A stretch of DNA of 64,000 nt from Vibrio harveyi NBRC 15634 = ATCC 14126 = KCTC 12724. GTDB taxonomy: Bacteria; Pseudomonadota; Gammaproteobacteria; Enterobacterales; Vibrionaceae. The notes beneath the pieces were generated by a model that was not told where the DNA came from, made no database searches, and saw only the letters and a program-made list of their open reading frames with translations. The stretch spans positions 48,922 to 112,921 of the forward strand of contig NZ_BCUF01000012.1 of the NCBI RefSeq assembly GCF_001591145.1, given 5' to 3'. The stretch's first letter is position 1, and each line of letters opens with the position of its first letter. The translations under genes were made by a program, and so were the position numbers. This document shows, piece by piece, positions 32,729-42,277 of the stretch.

Positions 32729-34486
32729 TTAGCTTTTCGCGTTAGCTAACTTTGGGCTTTTAGGTCCTCGCGCCGCGTTCACCAACAGAACACCAACCGA
32801 GAGAACAATCGCACCACACAAGATGAACAGCAGTCGACCTGTTGGCTCGTTTGGAATCAGAGCCATCGCTAGGATACCGAAGCCTGCTACGCTAATAAGC
32901 TTACCAAGCATGCCACGCTGTTTTGTATCTAGGTTTTGTTGCTCTTCACTATCAGCGACAAGCGGTGTGTTCCAGTTCTCGAATAATTGGTCCACTTCTT
33001 TTTCACGCTCAGGCGTCAAGCCTTTGTAGAAGCGTGTTGTTAGTAAGAAGAAACCACCAGTGAAGACAACGTGCGCCGCTAAGCTCAAGCCAACTTTAAG
33101 GTCAGCCCACTCACGTGCTGTTAGAGCTTGTTCTAGTCCGAATAGGTGCTCAACATCTTGTGCTTGTAGAGAGATACCGAAGATGTAAGAAACAAAGCCA
33201 CCTACAACGAGTGTTGCCCAACCAGCCCAGTCTGGCGTCTTACGAATCCACATACCAAGTAACACAGGAATCAACATTGGGAAACCAATCAACGCACCTA
33301 CGTTTAGTACGATATCAAACAAGCTCAGGTGACGTAGTGAGTTAATAAACAAACCAATACCGATGATGATGAAGCCCATCATAATGGTCGTCACTTTACT
33401 CACGATAACCAGCTCTTTCTGTGACGCTTGCGGGCGTACAATAGGGCTGTAGAAGTTCATCACAAAGATACCTGCGTTACGGTTTAGACCAGAGTCCATT
33501 GAAGACATGGTCGCCGCAAACATTGCTGACATCAGAAGACCCACCATACCCGCCGGCATTACGTTTTGTACGAACGCTAAGTAAGCTGCATCACCACCTA
33601 CTGAGCCGTACTGCTCTGCAAAGTCAGGCATAAATGCCGCTACGTACCAAGGAGGTAGGAACCAAATGATAGGACCAACAATCATCAACACACATGCAAG
33701 ACCTGCAGCTTTACGCGCATTCTCACTGTCTTTTGCACATAGGTAGCGGTAAGCGTTGATGCTGTTGTTCATTACACCGAACTGCTTAACAAAGATGAAC
33801 ACCACCCAAAGGACAAAGATACTGATGTAGTTCAGGTTATTACCCAGCATGAAGTCGCCGTGGAAGTTCGACACGATGTTACCAATACCGCCGCCGTGGA
33901 AGTAAGCCGCCACCGCACAAGTAATGGTTACCGCCATGATAACCAGCATCTGCATGAAGTCAGAAGCAACAACCGCCCAAGAGCCGCCCGTTACCGCCAT
34001 CAACATCAGAACCAAACCAGTTACGATAATGGTCGCTTCCATCGGAATATTGAATACCGCAGCCACGAAGATTGCGAGACCATTCAACCAGATACCAGCT
34101 GAGATCAAGCTGTCTGGCATTCCAGCCCAAGTGAAGAACTGCTCTGACGTTTTACCAAAACGCTGACGAATTGCTTCGATTGCCGTTACTACACGTAGCT
34201 GGCGGAACTTTGGAGCAAAGTAGAGGTAGTTCAAGAAGTAGCCAAATGCGTTGGCTAAGAATAGGATTACAACAACGAAACCGTCGTTGAACGCGCGTCC
34301 TGCGGCACCTGTAAACGTCCATGCTGAAAATTGCGTCATGAAGGCGGTAGCACCTACCATCCACCATAACATCTTACCGCCCCCTCGGAAGTAGTCACTG
34401 GTCGACGTCGTGAACTTACGGAACATCCAACCAATGGCAACTAGGAAGAAGAAGTAGGCAAGAACAACAAAAGTATCAATAGTCAT
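32729..34486 (-). CDS. Sodium:solute symporter, probable alginate-oligomer importer (paralogue 1)
   Basis: The 585-residue SSF protein has about 13-14 membrane helices. It begins with YFFFLVAIGWMFRKF and the conserved STSDYFRGGGKMLWWMVGATAFMTQFSAWTFTGAAG block, and a later MFAATMSSMDSGLNRN segment forms the sodium-site helix. A close paralogue lies at 53001-54779. SSF members in Vibrio alginate clusters import unsaturated alginate oligomers or DEHU. Two operator sites and a good CRP-like site lie upstream, which fits substrate induction under carbon limitation. Confidence 0.9.
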   Translation of the reverse strand: MTIDTFVVLAYFFFLVAIGWMFRKFTTSTSDYFRGGGKMLWWMVGATAFMTQFSAWTFTGAAGRAFNDGFVVVILFLANAFGYFLNYLYFAPKFRQLRVVTAIEAIRQRFGKTSEQFFTWAGMPDSLISAGIWLNGLAIFVAAVFNIPMEATIIVTGLVLMLMAVTGGSWAVVASDFMQMLVIMAVTITCAVAAYFHGGGIGNIVSNFHGDFMLGNNLNYISIFVLWVVFIFVKQFGVMNNSINAYRYLCAKDSENARKAAGLACVLMIVGPIIWFLPPWYVAAFMPDFAEQYGSVGGDAAYLAFVQNVMPAGMVGLLMSAMFAATMSSMDSGLNRNAGIFVMNFYSPIVRPQASQKELVIVSKVTTIMMGFIIIGIGLFINSLRHLSLFDIVLNVGALIGFPMLIPVLLGMWIRKTPDWAGWATLVVGGFVSYIFGISLQAQDVEHLFGLEQALTAREWADLKVGLSLAAHVVFTGGFFLLTTRFYKGLTPEREKEVDQLFENWNTPLVADSEEQQNLDTKQRGMLGKLISVAGFGILAMALIPNEPTGRLLFILCGAIVLSVGVLLVNAARGPKSPKLANAKS

Positions 34487-34547
34487 TTTTTCAGCCTTTC
34501 GAGTTTGATCATTTTCTACTGCCTAGATTACTCCGTTCATATTTTTA

Positions 34548-34560
34548 TTTGTACTACAAT
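34548..34560. promoter_or_regulatory. Alginate-region operator, site 3
   Basis: TTTGTACTACAAT, 62 bp upstream of symporter 1. Symporter 2 has the nearly identical ATTGTACTACAAA at a similar distance. Confidence 0.65.
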
Positions 34561-34567
34561 AAGCTTT

Positions 34568-34589
34568 AATTGTGATCTAAAGCATAAGT
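34568..34589. promoter_or_regulatory. Candidate CRP site of symporter 1
   Basis: AATTGTGATCTAAAGCATAAGT matches the CRP consensus strongly in one half (TGTGATCTA) and weakly in the other. It lies next to operator site 3. Confidence 0.45.
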
Positions 34590-34678
34590 TATTCGACGAA
34601 AAAAACGCACTAAAAGCCTTTATTTTCTTGGATCTTTGGGATTTGAAGGAATAATCACCACGTAAGCCATTGTGCTAT

Positions 34679-34691
34679 ATTGTAATACAAA
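34679..34691. promoter_or_regulatory. Alginate-region operator, site 4
   Basis: ATTGTAATACAAA, 131 bp centre to centre from site 3, in the same intergenic region. The remainder of 34487-35043 has no gene. Confidence 0.6.
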
Positions 34692-34978
34692 TAATATATT
34701 AGAAATCCATTAAAGTATGGAATGTTTTTCTTTCTTGTGCTTTGTCTGAAGATCAAAAATGCGTGGCATTTATTTGTAGGAAACGTAATGAGATGTTTCA
34801 GATGAACTGGATCGCAAGCGCGATTATAGATGAATACAAAAATTGAGATTCCCAGATCTCAAACCTCATGCTTCTCCTCTCGGCTTTACCCCTACTCCTT
34901 ACCGTCATTTCCTAGAAGGAGGAACGATTGAGTAGGAAATCTCTTTTCTGGTTCCTTTATCTCGCCTCTTTCAAACAC

Positions 34979-35006
34979 AAAAAAGCGAGCACTAAGGCTC
35001 GCTTTA
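34979..35006 (-). terminator. Terminator of the kdgF-kdgK-eda operon
   Basis: AAAGCGAGC / GCTCGCTTT, with a run of T residues on the minus strand. Confidence 0.8.
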
Positions 35007-35043
35007 CATTCTTTTCGCTAATTTTATCGGGGCGCTACTGCAC

Positions 35044-35667
35044 TTATGCTACGTGAGCGACGGCGTCACGAACCAATGTACCTAGTTCATCCCACTTGCC
35101 TTCATCGATAAGTTTTGTTGGAACCATCCAAGTACCGCCACATGCCAGCACTGAAGGAATAGACAAGTACTCATCTACGTTACCTAGTCTCACACCACCT
35201 GTTGGCATGAATTTTACTGGGTAAACTGCCGTTAGTGCTTTAAGCATACCAACACCGCCAGATGGCTCAGCAGGGAAGAACTTAAGTGTACGCAGCCCCA
35301 TTTCCATCGCTTGCTCAACAAGGCTTGGATTGTTTACGCCAGGTACAATAGCTACGCCCTTGTCTAGGCAGTATTGAACCGTACGAGGGTTAAAGCCTGG
35401 GCTAACAATAAAGTCCACACCGGCTTCAATCGCTTGGTCAACTTGTTCATTAGTTAAGATTGTACCCGCACCAATCAACATTTCTGGGAACTCAGCGCGC
35501 ATAGCACGAATCGCTTCTGCAGCACACTCTGTGCGGAACGTGATTTCAGCGCAAGGCATACCGTTTTCAACCAAAGTGCGACCTAGAGGAATCGCATCTT
35601 CTGCTTTGTTGATGGCAATAACAGGAATTACTTTTAGGTTTGCTAATTGTTCGTTTAATGTCGTCAT
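35044..35667 (-). CDS. eda: 2-keto-3-deoxy-6-phosphogluconate aldolase
   Basis: The 207-residue class I aldolase has ITFRTECAAEAIRAM with the catalytic Glu, IGAGTILTNEQVDQAI, and the Schiff-base lysine in LKFFPAEPSGGVGMLKAL. It splits KDPG into pyruvate and glyceraldehyde-3-phosphate, the last step of alginate monomer breakdown. It is the third gene of the operon kdgF-kdgK-eda on the minus strand. The ATG at 35665-35667 (MTTLNEQLANLKVIPVIAI) fits the family; the frame extends 22 codons upstream. Confidence 0.96.
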   Translation of the reverse strand: MTTLNEQLANLKVIPVIAINKAEDAIPLGRTLVENGMPCAEITFRTECAAEAIRAMRAEFPEMLIGAGTILTNEQVDQAIEAGVDFIVSPGFNPRTVQYCLDKGVAIVPGVNNPSLVEQAMEMGLRTLKFFPAEPSGGVGMLKALTAVYPVKFMPTGGVRLGNVDEYLSIPSVLACGGTWMVPTKLIDEGKWDELGTLVRDAVAHVA

Positions 35668-35745
35668 AAGAGTGTACTCATCGTCGTTAACTTGAGTTAA
35701 ATAAATCACTGCGGAGCGCCGATTATTCAACACTCCGCAAAAGAA

Positions 35746-36678
35746 TTACAAAGGAAGATCGGGCATCACTTCACGTGGAATGATGGCACCTTTGTGCTGA
35801 ATAACCTCACCAGCCATACAATGACCAGAGTAAGCCGATTCAGCCGCGTTACCACCAGTCAAACGCTTCGCCAAAAAGCCTGCACTGAAAGAGTCACCTG
35901 CTGCCGTCGTATCAATCACGCTATCGACTTTGTTTGGTGCCACGTATTGCGCTTCACCATTCGCCACAACTAAACAATCTTTGCTGCCACGTTTAATGAT
36001 GATTTCATCCACGCCCAGTGCAGAGGTTCTCTCAATGCACTGTTCTAGATGCTCGTCACCATACAGCATTTGCTCATCTTCAAATGTGAGTAGAGCAATA
36101 TCGGTAAACTTAAGAATCTTAAGGTACCAAGACATGGCATTCTCTCGGCTTTCCCACAATTTAGGACGATAGTTATTATCGAAAATAACCTTGCCGCCTT
36201 GCGCTTTAAAGCGTTCGAGGAATGCAAACAACTGCGTCTTACCTTCTTCAGTAAGAATCGCTAATGTAATGCCACTCAGGTAAACCGCATCATAAGAATA
36301 AAGCGTGTCGACTAGTGCCGAAGATTCGTTCTGTTCAAACAAAAACTTTGCTGCTGCTTCATTACGCCAATAGTGGAAGTAACGCTCGCCTGTCTCATCC
36401 GTTTCGATGTAGTAAATACCCGGCTGTTTACCATTAACAGTCAACACTAAGCTGGTATCAATGCCCTCTTCTTGCCATGCTGAAAGCATTTCTTGGCTAA
36501 AAGGATCATTACCCAGGGCAGTTACATAGCTAGTTTTGATATCGTGAGCTTTCGTCAAACGGGATAAGTAAAGAGCGGTATTCAACGTGTCACCACCGAA
36601 TGACTGACGCAACTGACCTTCCTTTTTCTGTAGCTCAACCATACATTCGCCAATGATCGCGATATTTAATGATTTCAT
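35746..36678 (-). CDS. kdgK: 2-keto-3-deoxygluconate kinase
   Basis: This 310-residue PfkB-family sugar kinase begins SLNIAIIGECMVELQKKEG and carries the family motif FGGDTLNTALYLSRL. The C-terminal DTTAAGDSFSAGFLAKRL has the anion hole and catalytic Asp. It phosphorylates KDG to KDPG for the adjacent aldolase. AAGGTGACAGT precedes the ATG. It is the second gene of the operon, 34 bp after kdgF. Confidence 0.95.
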   Translation of the reverse strand: MKSLNIAIIGECMVELQKKEGQLRQSFGGDTLNTALYLSRLTKAHDIKTSYVTALGNDPFSQEMLSAWQEEGIDTSLVLTVNGKQPGIYYIETDETGERYFHYWRNEAAAKFLFEQNESSALVDTLYSYDAVYLSGITLAILTEEGKTQLFAFLERFKAQGGKVIFDNNYRPKLWESRENAMSWYLKILKFTDIALLTFEDEQMLYGDEHLEQCIERTSALGVDEIIIKRGSKDCLVVANGEAQYVAPNKVDSVIDTTAAGDSFSAGFLAKRLTGGNAAESAYSGHCMAGEVIQHKGAIIPREVMPDLPL

Positions 36679-36712
36679 ACTGTCACCTTAGCAACTGAGG
36701 TTGCGCTATACG

Positions 36713-37048
36713 TTACTTTAAGAAGTCTTCACGAGCTGGGTTGAAGATATCCAGAAGAATGCTGTCTTGCTCTAGTGCAACCGCACCATGCATCATGTGC
36801 TTACGAGCAAAGTACGCATCACCCTCTTTCAGTACTTTCTTTTCGCCTTCGATTTCTGCTTCAAAGCTGCCACGTACTACGTAACCGATTTGATCGTGAA
36901 TCTCATGCGTATGTGGAGCACCAATCGCACCTTTGTCAAAACATAGGTGAACAGCCATCAGATCATCTGTGTAAGCAACAATTTTACGCTTGATACCGCC
37001 GCCTAACTCTTCCCACGGGTTCTCATCTAATACAAAGAAAGAATTCAT
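36713..37048 (-). CDS. kdgF: Cupin KdgF, unsaturated uronate ring-opening protein
   Basis: The 111-residue single-domain cupin has the metal motif HTHEIHDQIGYVVRGSFE (His, His, and Glu/His positions) and a downstream His in ARKHMMHGAV. KdgF proteins speed conversion of 4,5-unsaturated monouronates to the linear keto form (DEHU here). The second ATG (37046-37048) is chosen because AGGAG is 7 nt before it and only 1 nt before the first ATG at 37054. It is first in the operon with kdgK and eda. Confidence 0.92.
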   Translation of the reverse strand: MNSFFVLDENPWEELGGGIKRKIVAYTDDLMAVHLCFDKGAIGAPHTHEIHDQIGYVVRGSFEAEIEGEKKVLKEGDAYFARKHMMHGAVALEQDSILLDIFNPAREDFLK

Positions 37049-37215
37049 CGTCATACTCCTAAAAAGTCTCTATTAAAGCGAACCCTACTGCACTTCATTC
37101 TTAGCCATGCTTTTACAAGAAGGTTCTCTTAAAAAACCGTCATGTTGATAAAAGTGAAACACGAAACGAAAGGGTCTGCTGTCGAATTGGTAAAGAGCAT
37201 ATCCGATCTACCTCA

Positions 37216-37228
37216 ATTGTCATACAAT
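37216..37228. promoter_or_regulatory. Alginate-region operator, site 5
   Basis: ATTGTCATACAAT, a perfect palindrome in the divergent region between the kdgF operon and the PL17 operon, able to serve both. Confidence 0.7.
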
Positions 37229-37240
37229 ATATCTAAAAAT

Positions 37241-37258
37241 ATGTGATATTCATCAAAT
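37241..37258. promoter_or_regulatory. Candidate CRP site of the PL17 operon
   Basis: ATGTGATATTCATCAAAT has one good CRP half-site (TGTGA) and a weaker partner (TCAAA), 13 bp from operator site 5. Confidence 0.35.
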
Positions 37259-37469
37259 GGGGAGACCTAAAGCATTCCACTTAGCGATTGATAACGTAGA
37301 AATATCAGCCACACAAAGGATTTCCACCGCATTAAAAATCAATAAGTTAACTAAAATCACGTGATTTCACTCTCCCTTTTTGCCACAAAAACTACACCCA
37401 AACTTAATATTGTATTACTTTATGGAGAGTTTAAGAAAACAACACACTTCATCTGAGGGTGGTAAAGAA

Positions 37470-39635
37470 ATGACTACACAACCGATTTTGTTGACTGAAG
37501 CAGAAGTCGAACTACTAAGAAAGGAAGTCGGAAAGCCGAGCTTAATGGGCAAATCCATTGAAGCGAATCGCAAGGAACTTGAAGCCTTCATGCGTCTGCC
37601 TCTAGACGTCCCAGGTCACGGCGAAGCGGGTGGCTACGAGCACAACCGCCACAAACAAAACTATACCTACATGAACTTAGCGGGTCGTTTGTTCTTGATC
37701 ACTCAAGAAGAAAAGTACGCGCAGTTCGTTAAAGATCTTCTCGCTATTTACGCAGAGAAGTACCTCACCTTTGATTTCCACGTACAGAAAAACACTAACC
37801 CTACAGGTCGTCTTTTCCACCAGATCCTTAATGAACACTGTTGGTTAATGTTTACTAGTCTTGCCTACTCTTGCGTGGCATCAGTGATGACAGAAGAAGA
37901 GCGCACTGCGGTTGTTGAGCGCATTTTCGAACCAATGCTAGACATGTTCACCGTGAAATACGCGCACGATTTCGACCGTATTCACAACCACGGTATCTGG
38001 GCAGTGGCGGCTGTTGGTATTTGTGGTCTAGCTATTGGCAAACCTGAATATCTAGAGATGTCTGTGTATGGTCAAGACCGTGATGATACTGGCGGTTTCT
38101 TAGCGCAAATCTCACAACTGTTCGCACCTTCTGGTTACTACATGGAAGGTCCGTACTACCATCGTTATGCGATTCGTCCAACTTGTGTATTCGCAGAAGT
38201 GGTACACCGTCACATGCCTGAAGTAGACATCTACAACTACAAAGACAAAGTGATTGGCAACACAGTACAGGCGATGCTGGCAACAGCTTACCCGAATGGT
38301 GAGTTCCCAGCCCTAAACGACGCATCTCGTACCATGAGCATTACCGATATGGGTGTTCAAGTTGCAGTGAGCGTTTACAGCAAGCACTACGGCTTGGATG
38401 ACAACATTCTAGGCATGGCGAAGATTCAAAACGCAGTTTGGATGCACCCTTGTGGTCTAGAGCTTTCTCAAGCTTACGATAAAGCAATCGCAGACCGTGA
38501 AATCGGTATACCTTTCTGGCCAAGTGTGGAACTTAACGAAGGTCCAATTGGCAACAACGGTGCACAAGGCTTTATCCGTATGCAGGATAAAACCGGTGAT
38601 GTGTCACAGCTTGTAATGAACTACGGTCAACACGGCATGGGACATGGTAACTTCGATACGCTTGGCATTACCTTCTTCAACCGTGGTCAAGAAGTGCTGC
38701 GTGAATACGGTTTCTGTCGCTGGGTAAACGTTGAGCCTAAATTCGGCGGTCGTTACCTAGACGAAAACAAATCGTACGCACGTCAAACTATCGCGCATAA
38801 CGCGGTAACGATTGATGAGCAATGTCAGAATGGTTTCGATGTTGATCGCGCTGATTCAGTGCACGGTTTGCCTCACTTCTTCAAAGTAGAAGGCACTGAA
38901 ATCAACGGTATGAGCGCGTTTGCGAACGACCATTACCCGAACACAGACATGCAGCGCAGTGTGTTCATGCTTAACCTAGATGAGCTTGAAGCACCGCTAT
39001 TGTTAGACCTTTACCGCATTGAAGGTGAAGGCGAGCATCAGTACGACTACTCTCATCAATACGATGGTCAAATCGTACGTACTAACTTCGATTACCAAAG
39101 CTTTGGTGAGCTGAACACGCTTGGCGATGACTTCGGTTACCAACACCTTTGGAAAGTAGCAAGCGGCAAAGTGCAAGATATGGCGCTAGTTAGCTGGCTA
39201 CAAAACAGCACCTACTACACTTGGTTAGGCACAAGCAGCAGCGCGAAACAGAACGGCGATAATGAAGTGATCTTCACTCGCACTGGCGCCAATGACCCAA
39301 GCTTTAACCTACGTAGCGAACCGGCATTCATTCTGCGCAGCAAGGGCGAATCGACGCTATTTGCTTCTGTGCTAGAAACACACGGCTACTTCAATGAAGA
39401 GTTTGAGCAATCGGTGAATGCACGTGGTCAGGTGAAAGATATCCGCGTCGTGGGTTACAACGCCGTTGGCAGCATCGTAGAAATCACGACTGAAAAATCA
39501 CTGGTTACTGTGATGTTCAGCAATGTTCTAGGCGCTGACGACCAAACCCCACACCAAGTAGAAATGAACGGTAAAACCTACAGCTGGAATGGCTTCTACT
39601 CTCTAGAAGTGAACGCATTCGGGCAGGAGAAATAA
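37470..39635 (+). CDS. Oligoalginate lyase, PL17 family, copy 1
   Basis: From the ATG at 37470 the product is 721 residues, the same length as the next gene; the frame stays open 30 codons further upstream. There is no signal peptide, so it acts in the cytoplasm. It has an N-terminal alpha/alpha-toroid and a C-terminal heparinase II/III-like beta-sheet domain. Catalytic-site signatures are HNHGIWAV (Asn 173, His 174) and YYMEGPYYHR. PL17 enzymes cut oligomers exolytically by beta-elimination, releasing the unsaturated monomer. The next gene follows after 2 bp. Confidence 0.95.
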   Translation: MTTQPILLTEAEVELLRKEVGKPSLMGKSIEANRKELEAFMRLPLDVPGHGEAGGYEHNRHKQNYTYMNLAGRLFLITQEEKYAQFVKDLLAIYAEKYLTFDFHVQKNTNPTGRLFHQILNEHCWLMFTSLAYSCVASVMTEEERTAVVERIFEPMLDMFTVKYAHDFDRIHNHGIWAVAAVGICGLAIGKPEYLEMSVYGQDRDDTGGFLAQISQLFAPSGYYMEGPYYHRYAIRPTCVFAEVVHRHMPEVDIYNYKDKVIGNTVQAMLATAYPNGEFPALNDASRTMSITDMGVQVAVSVYSKHYGLDDNILGMAKIQNAVWMHPCGLELSQAYDKAIADREIGIPFWPSVELNEGPIGNNGAQGFIRMQDKTGDVSQLVMNYGQHGMGHGNFDTLGITFFNRGQEVLREYGFCRWVNVEPKFGGRYLDENKSYARQTIAHNAVTIDEQCQNGFDVDRADSVHGLPHFFKVEGTEINGMSAFANDHYPNTDMQRSVFMLNLDELEAPLLLDLYRIEGEGEHQYDYSHQYDGQIVRTNFDYQSFGELNTLGDDFGYQHLWKVASGKVQDMALVSWLQNSTYYTWLGTSSSAKQNGDNEVIFTRTGANDPSFNLRSEPAFILRSKGESTLFASVLETHGYFNEEFEQSVNARGQVKDIRVVGYNAVGSIVEITTEKSLVTVMFSNVLGADDQTPHQVEMNGKTYSWNGFYSLEVNAFGQEK

Positions 39636-39637
39636 TA

Positions 39638-41803
39638 ATGAGCTACCAAACCCAGTCTTACCAACCGCTATTAATGAACTTTGAAGAAGCGGCAGAACTA
39701 AGCAAAGCACTTGGCACGGATAGCCTATTAGGAAATGCACTAGCACGTGACATCAAACAAACTGACGCTTACATGGCAGAGGTAGGTATTGAAGTTCCAG
39801 GTCACGGCGAAGGCGGCGGTTACGAGCATAACCGTCACAAGCAAAACTACATCCACATCGATCTAGCGGGCCGCCTATTCCTTATCACTGGCGAACAGAA
39901 ATACCGCGATTACATCGTGGACATGCTAACGGCTTACGCGAAGGTTTATCCGACGCTAGAGAGCAACACCAGCCGTGACTCTAACCCTCCGGGTAAGATC
40001 TTCCACCAAACTCTTAACGAGAACATGTGGATGCTATACGCGTCTTGTGCGTACAGCTGCATTTACCATACCTTGGAAGAAGAGCAAAAATCACTGATTG
40101 AGAACGACCTGTTCAAGCAAATGATTGAGCTGTTCGTGGTAACTTACGGTCACGACTTCGACATCGTACACAACCACGGTCTATGGGCAGTAGCCGCTGT
40201 GGGTATTTGTGGTTACGCAATTAACGATCAAGATGCGGTAGACAAAGCGCTTTACGGCTTGAAACTAGACAAGGTCAGCGGCGGCTTCCTAGCTCAGTTA
40301 GACCAGTTGTTCTCGCCAGACGGCTACTACATGGAAGGTCCTTATTACCACCGTTTCTCGCTACGTCCAATCTACCTATTCGCAGAAGCGATTGAGCGTC
40401 GTCAGCCTGAGCTTGGTATTTACGAATTTAACGACTCGGTCATCAAGACCACGTCTTATGCCGTATTTAAGACGGCATTCCCAGATGGTACTTTGCCAGC
40501 GTTGAACGATTCATCGAAGACGATTTCGATCAATGATGAAGGCGTAATCATGGCTACGTCAGTATGTTTCCACCGTTACGAGCAGTCTGAAACGCTACTT
40601 GGTATGGCAGACCACCAGCAAGACGTTTGGGTTCATATCTCAGGTAAAACATTGTCTGACGCAGTTGCAGCCGCAGATAACATCAAACCGTTCAACTGGG
40701 GTAGCCTATTCGTAACAGACGGTCCAGAGGGCGAAAAAGGCGGCGTAAGCATTCTTCGTCACCGTGACGAGCAAGACGACGACACAATGGCGCTTATCTG
40801 GTTTGGTCAACACGGCTCCGATCATCAGTACCACTCAGCGCTAGACCACGGTCACTACGATGGTTTACACCTGAGCGTGTTTAACCGCGGTCATGAAGTG
40901 CTGCACGATTACGGCTTTGGTCGCTGGGTAAACGTTGAGCCTAAATTTGGCGGTCGTTACATCCCAGAGAACAAGTCTTACTGTAAGCAGACGGTCGCAC
41001 ACAACACAGTAACGGTTGACCAAAAGACACAAAACAACTTCGACACAGCGCTAGCAGAAACCAAGTTCGGTTCTAAGCACTTCTTCAAAGCTGATGACGA
41101 AAAACTGCAAGGCATGAGCGGTCGCATCTCTGGTTATTACAACGGCGTAGACATGCAGCGCAGCATCATTCTTGCTGAGTTGCCAGAATTCGAAAAACCG
41201 CTTGTGATTGATGTTTACCGCATCGAAGCAGATCAAGAACACCAATACGACCTGCCAGTGCACTACTCTGGTCAAATCATCCGTACGGATTTTGAATACG
41301 ATGTAGAAAGCACGCTGCGTCCAATGGGCGAAGACAACGGCTACCAGCACCTATGGAACATCGGTTCTGGTCAAGTCGAAGGCAGTTCACTGGTAAGCTG
41401 GTTGCACGACAACAGCTACTACTCGCTAATCACAAGCGCAACTAACGGCAGCAAAGTGTTCTTCACCCGCACAGGCGCAAATGATCCAGACTTCAACTTG
41501 AAGAGCGAACCAGCACTTATCCTACGTCAATCAGGTCAGAACCACGTGTTTGCCTCAGTGCTAGAAACACACGGTTACTTCAACGAGTCTATCGAAGCAT
41601 CGGTTGGCGCTCGTGGCCTAGTTGAGTCAGTAACCGTCGTTGGCAACAACGAAGTGGGTACTGTGATTCGTCTGCAAACCACAACAGGCAACGCTTATCT
41701 GTTCGCTATTTGCAACTTAGATGAAGACAAGCAAAACGCTGCACATCGCGTTGAATTCGACGGTGTGGCTTACACTTGGGAAGGCGCATTCGCACAAATT
41801 TAA
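39638..41803 (+). CDS. Oligoalginate lyase, PL17 family, copy 2
   Basis: The 721-residue paralogue of the preceding gene keeps the same active-site segments: HNHGLWAV (Asn 179, His 180) and YYMEGPYYHRF near residues 230-240. Shared blocks such as GRWVNVEPKFGGRY and SVLETHGYFNE show a tandem duplication, but the copies have diverged through most of their length, so the duplication is old. They may differ in preference for mannuronate or guluronate ends. No signal peptide. The ATG lies 2 bp after the previous stop. Confidence 0.95.
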   Translation: MSYQTQSYQPLLMNFEEAAELSKALGTDSLLGNALARDIKQTDAYMAEVGIEVPGHGEGGGYEHNRHKQNYIHIDLAGRLFLITGEQKYRDYIVDMLTAYAKVYPTLESNTSRDSNPPGKIFHQTLNENMWMLYASCAYSCIYHTLEEEQKSLIENDLFKQMIELFVVTYGHDFDIVHNHGLWAVAAVGICGYAINDQDAVDKALYGLKLDKVSGGFLAQLDQLFSPDGYYMEGPYYHRFSLRPIYLFAEAIERRQPELGIYEFNDSVIKTTSYAVFKTAFPDGTLPALNDSSKTISINDEGVIMATSVCFHRYEQSETLLGMADHQQDVWVHISGKTLSDAVAAADNIKPFNWGSLFVTDGPEGEKGGVSILRHRDEQDDDTMALIWFGQHGSDHQYHSALDHGHYDGLHLSVFNRGHEVLHDYGFGRWVNVEPKFGGRYIPENKSYCKQTVAHNTVTVDQKTQNNFDTALAETKFGSKHFFKADDEKLQGMSGRISGYYNGVDMQRSIILAELPEFEKPLVIDVYRIEADQEHQYDLPVHYSGQIIRTDFEYDVESTLRPMGEDNGYQHLWNIGSGQVEGSSLVSWLHDNSYYSLITSATNGSKVFFTRTGANDPDFNLKSEPALILRQSGQNHVFASVLETHGYFNESIEASVGARGLVESVTVVGNNEVGTVIRLQTTTGNAYLFAICNLDEDKQNAAHRVEFDGVAYTWEGAFAQI

Positions 41804-41851
41804 TCTTTAGATAGCCACTAAAAATTAATGTAAAAAATCGGGAACTAATTC

Positions 41852-41880
41852 AAAGCCGGACGTCATGTTCGGCTTTTTTT
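41852..41880 (+). terminator. Terminator of the PL17 operon
   Basis: AAAGCCG / CGGCTTT stem followed by a long T run. Confidence 0.8.
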
Positions 41881-42228
41881 CTTTCAATTCAAATCACTAA
41901 GTCTCTCTCAGTTTTATCAAAACAAATCGTTTGTACGTGTTTTATTGAAGGCACAAAAAGCACCTAACCACAGGACTCTGCTGATTAGGGATGTTTGAAA
42001 TTAATCATTAGCTATCAGGTTACTTGCGGTTTAGCTTTAACTTAGAGAACAAAACTCCACCAACTTGACCAATGTTTCGGGCTTTTCAAAGCGAGGGCTT
42101 CTTGTTCCTCTAGAATCTGGCCTATCACTTAAAACGCCCCTTTCACTGAGTACCTTATCCGTAGAAATCGGTGTTAAAAGCTCCTCTCATCGGTTGTCTC
42201 CCTTCCATAGTGAGCAAGCAACTGGCAT

Positions 42229-42257
42229 AAAAAAGCCCTCGTCGTTGAGGGCTTTTA
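42229..42257 (-). terminator. Terminator of the MATE gene
   Basis: AAAAGCCCTC / GAGGGCTTTT with T residues on the minus strand. Confidence 0.8.
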
Positions 42258-42277
42258 ATCGGATGACAACTTACTTA

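Larger units (their letters stand above)
41804..42277. other. Gap between the PL17 operon and the MATE gene
   Basis: It holds the two terminators listed separately. The 340 bp between them show no convincing gene, operator site or repeat; the short open frames there have no ribosome site. Confidence 0.5.
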
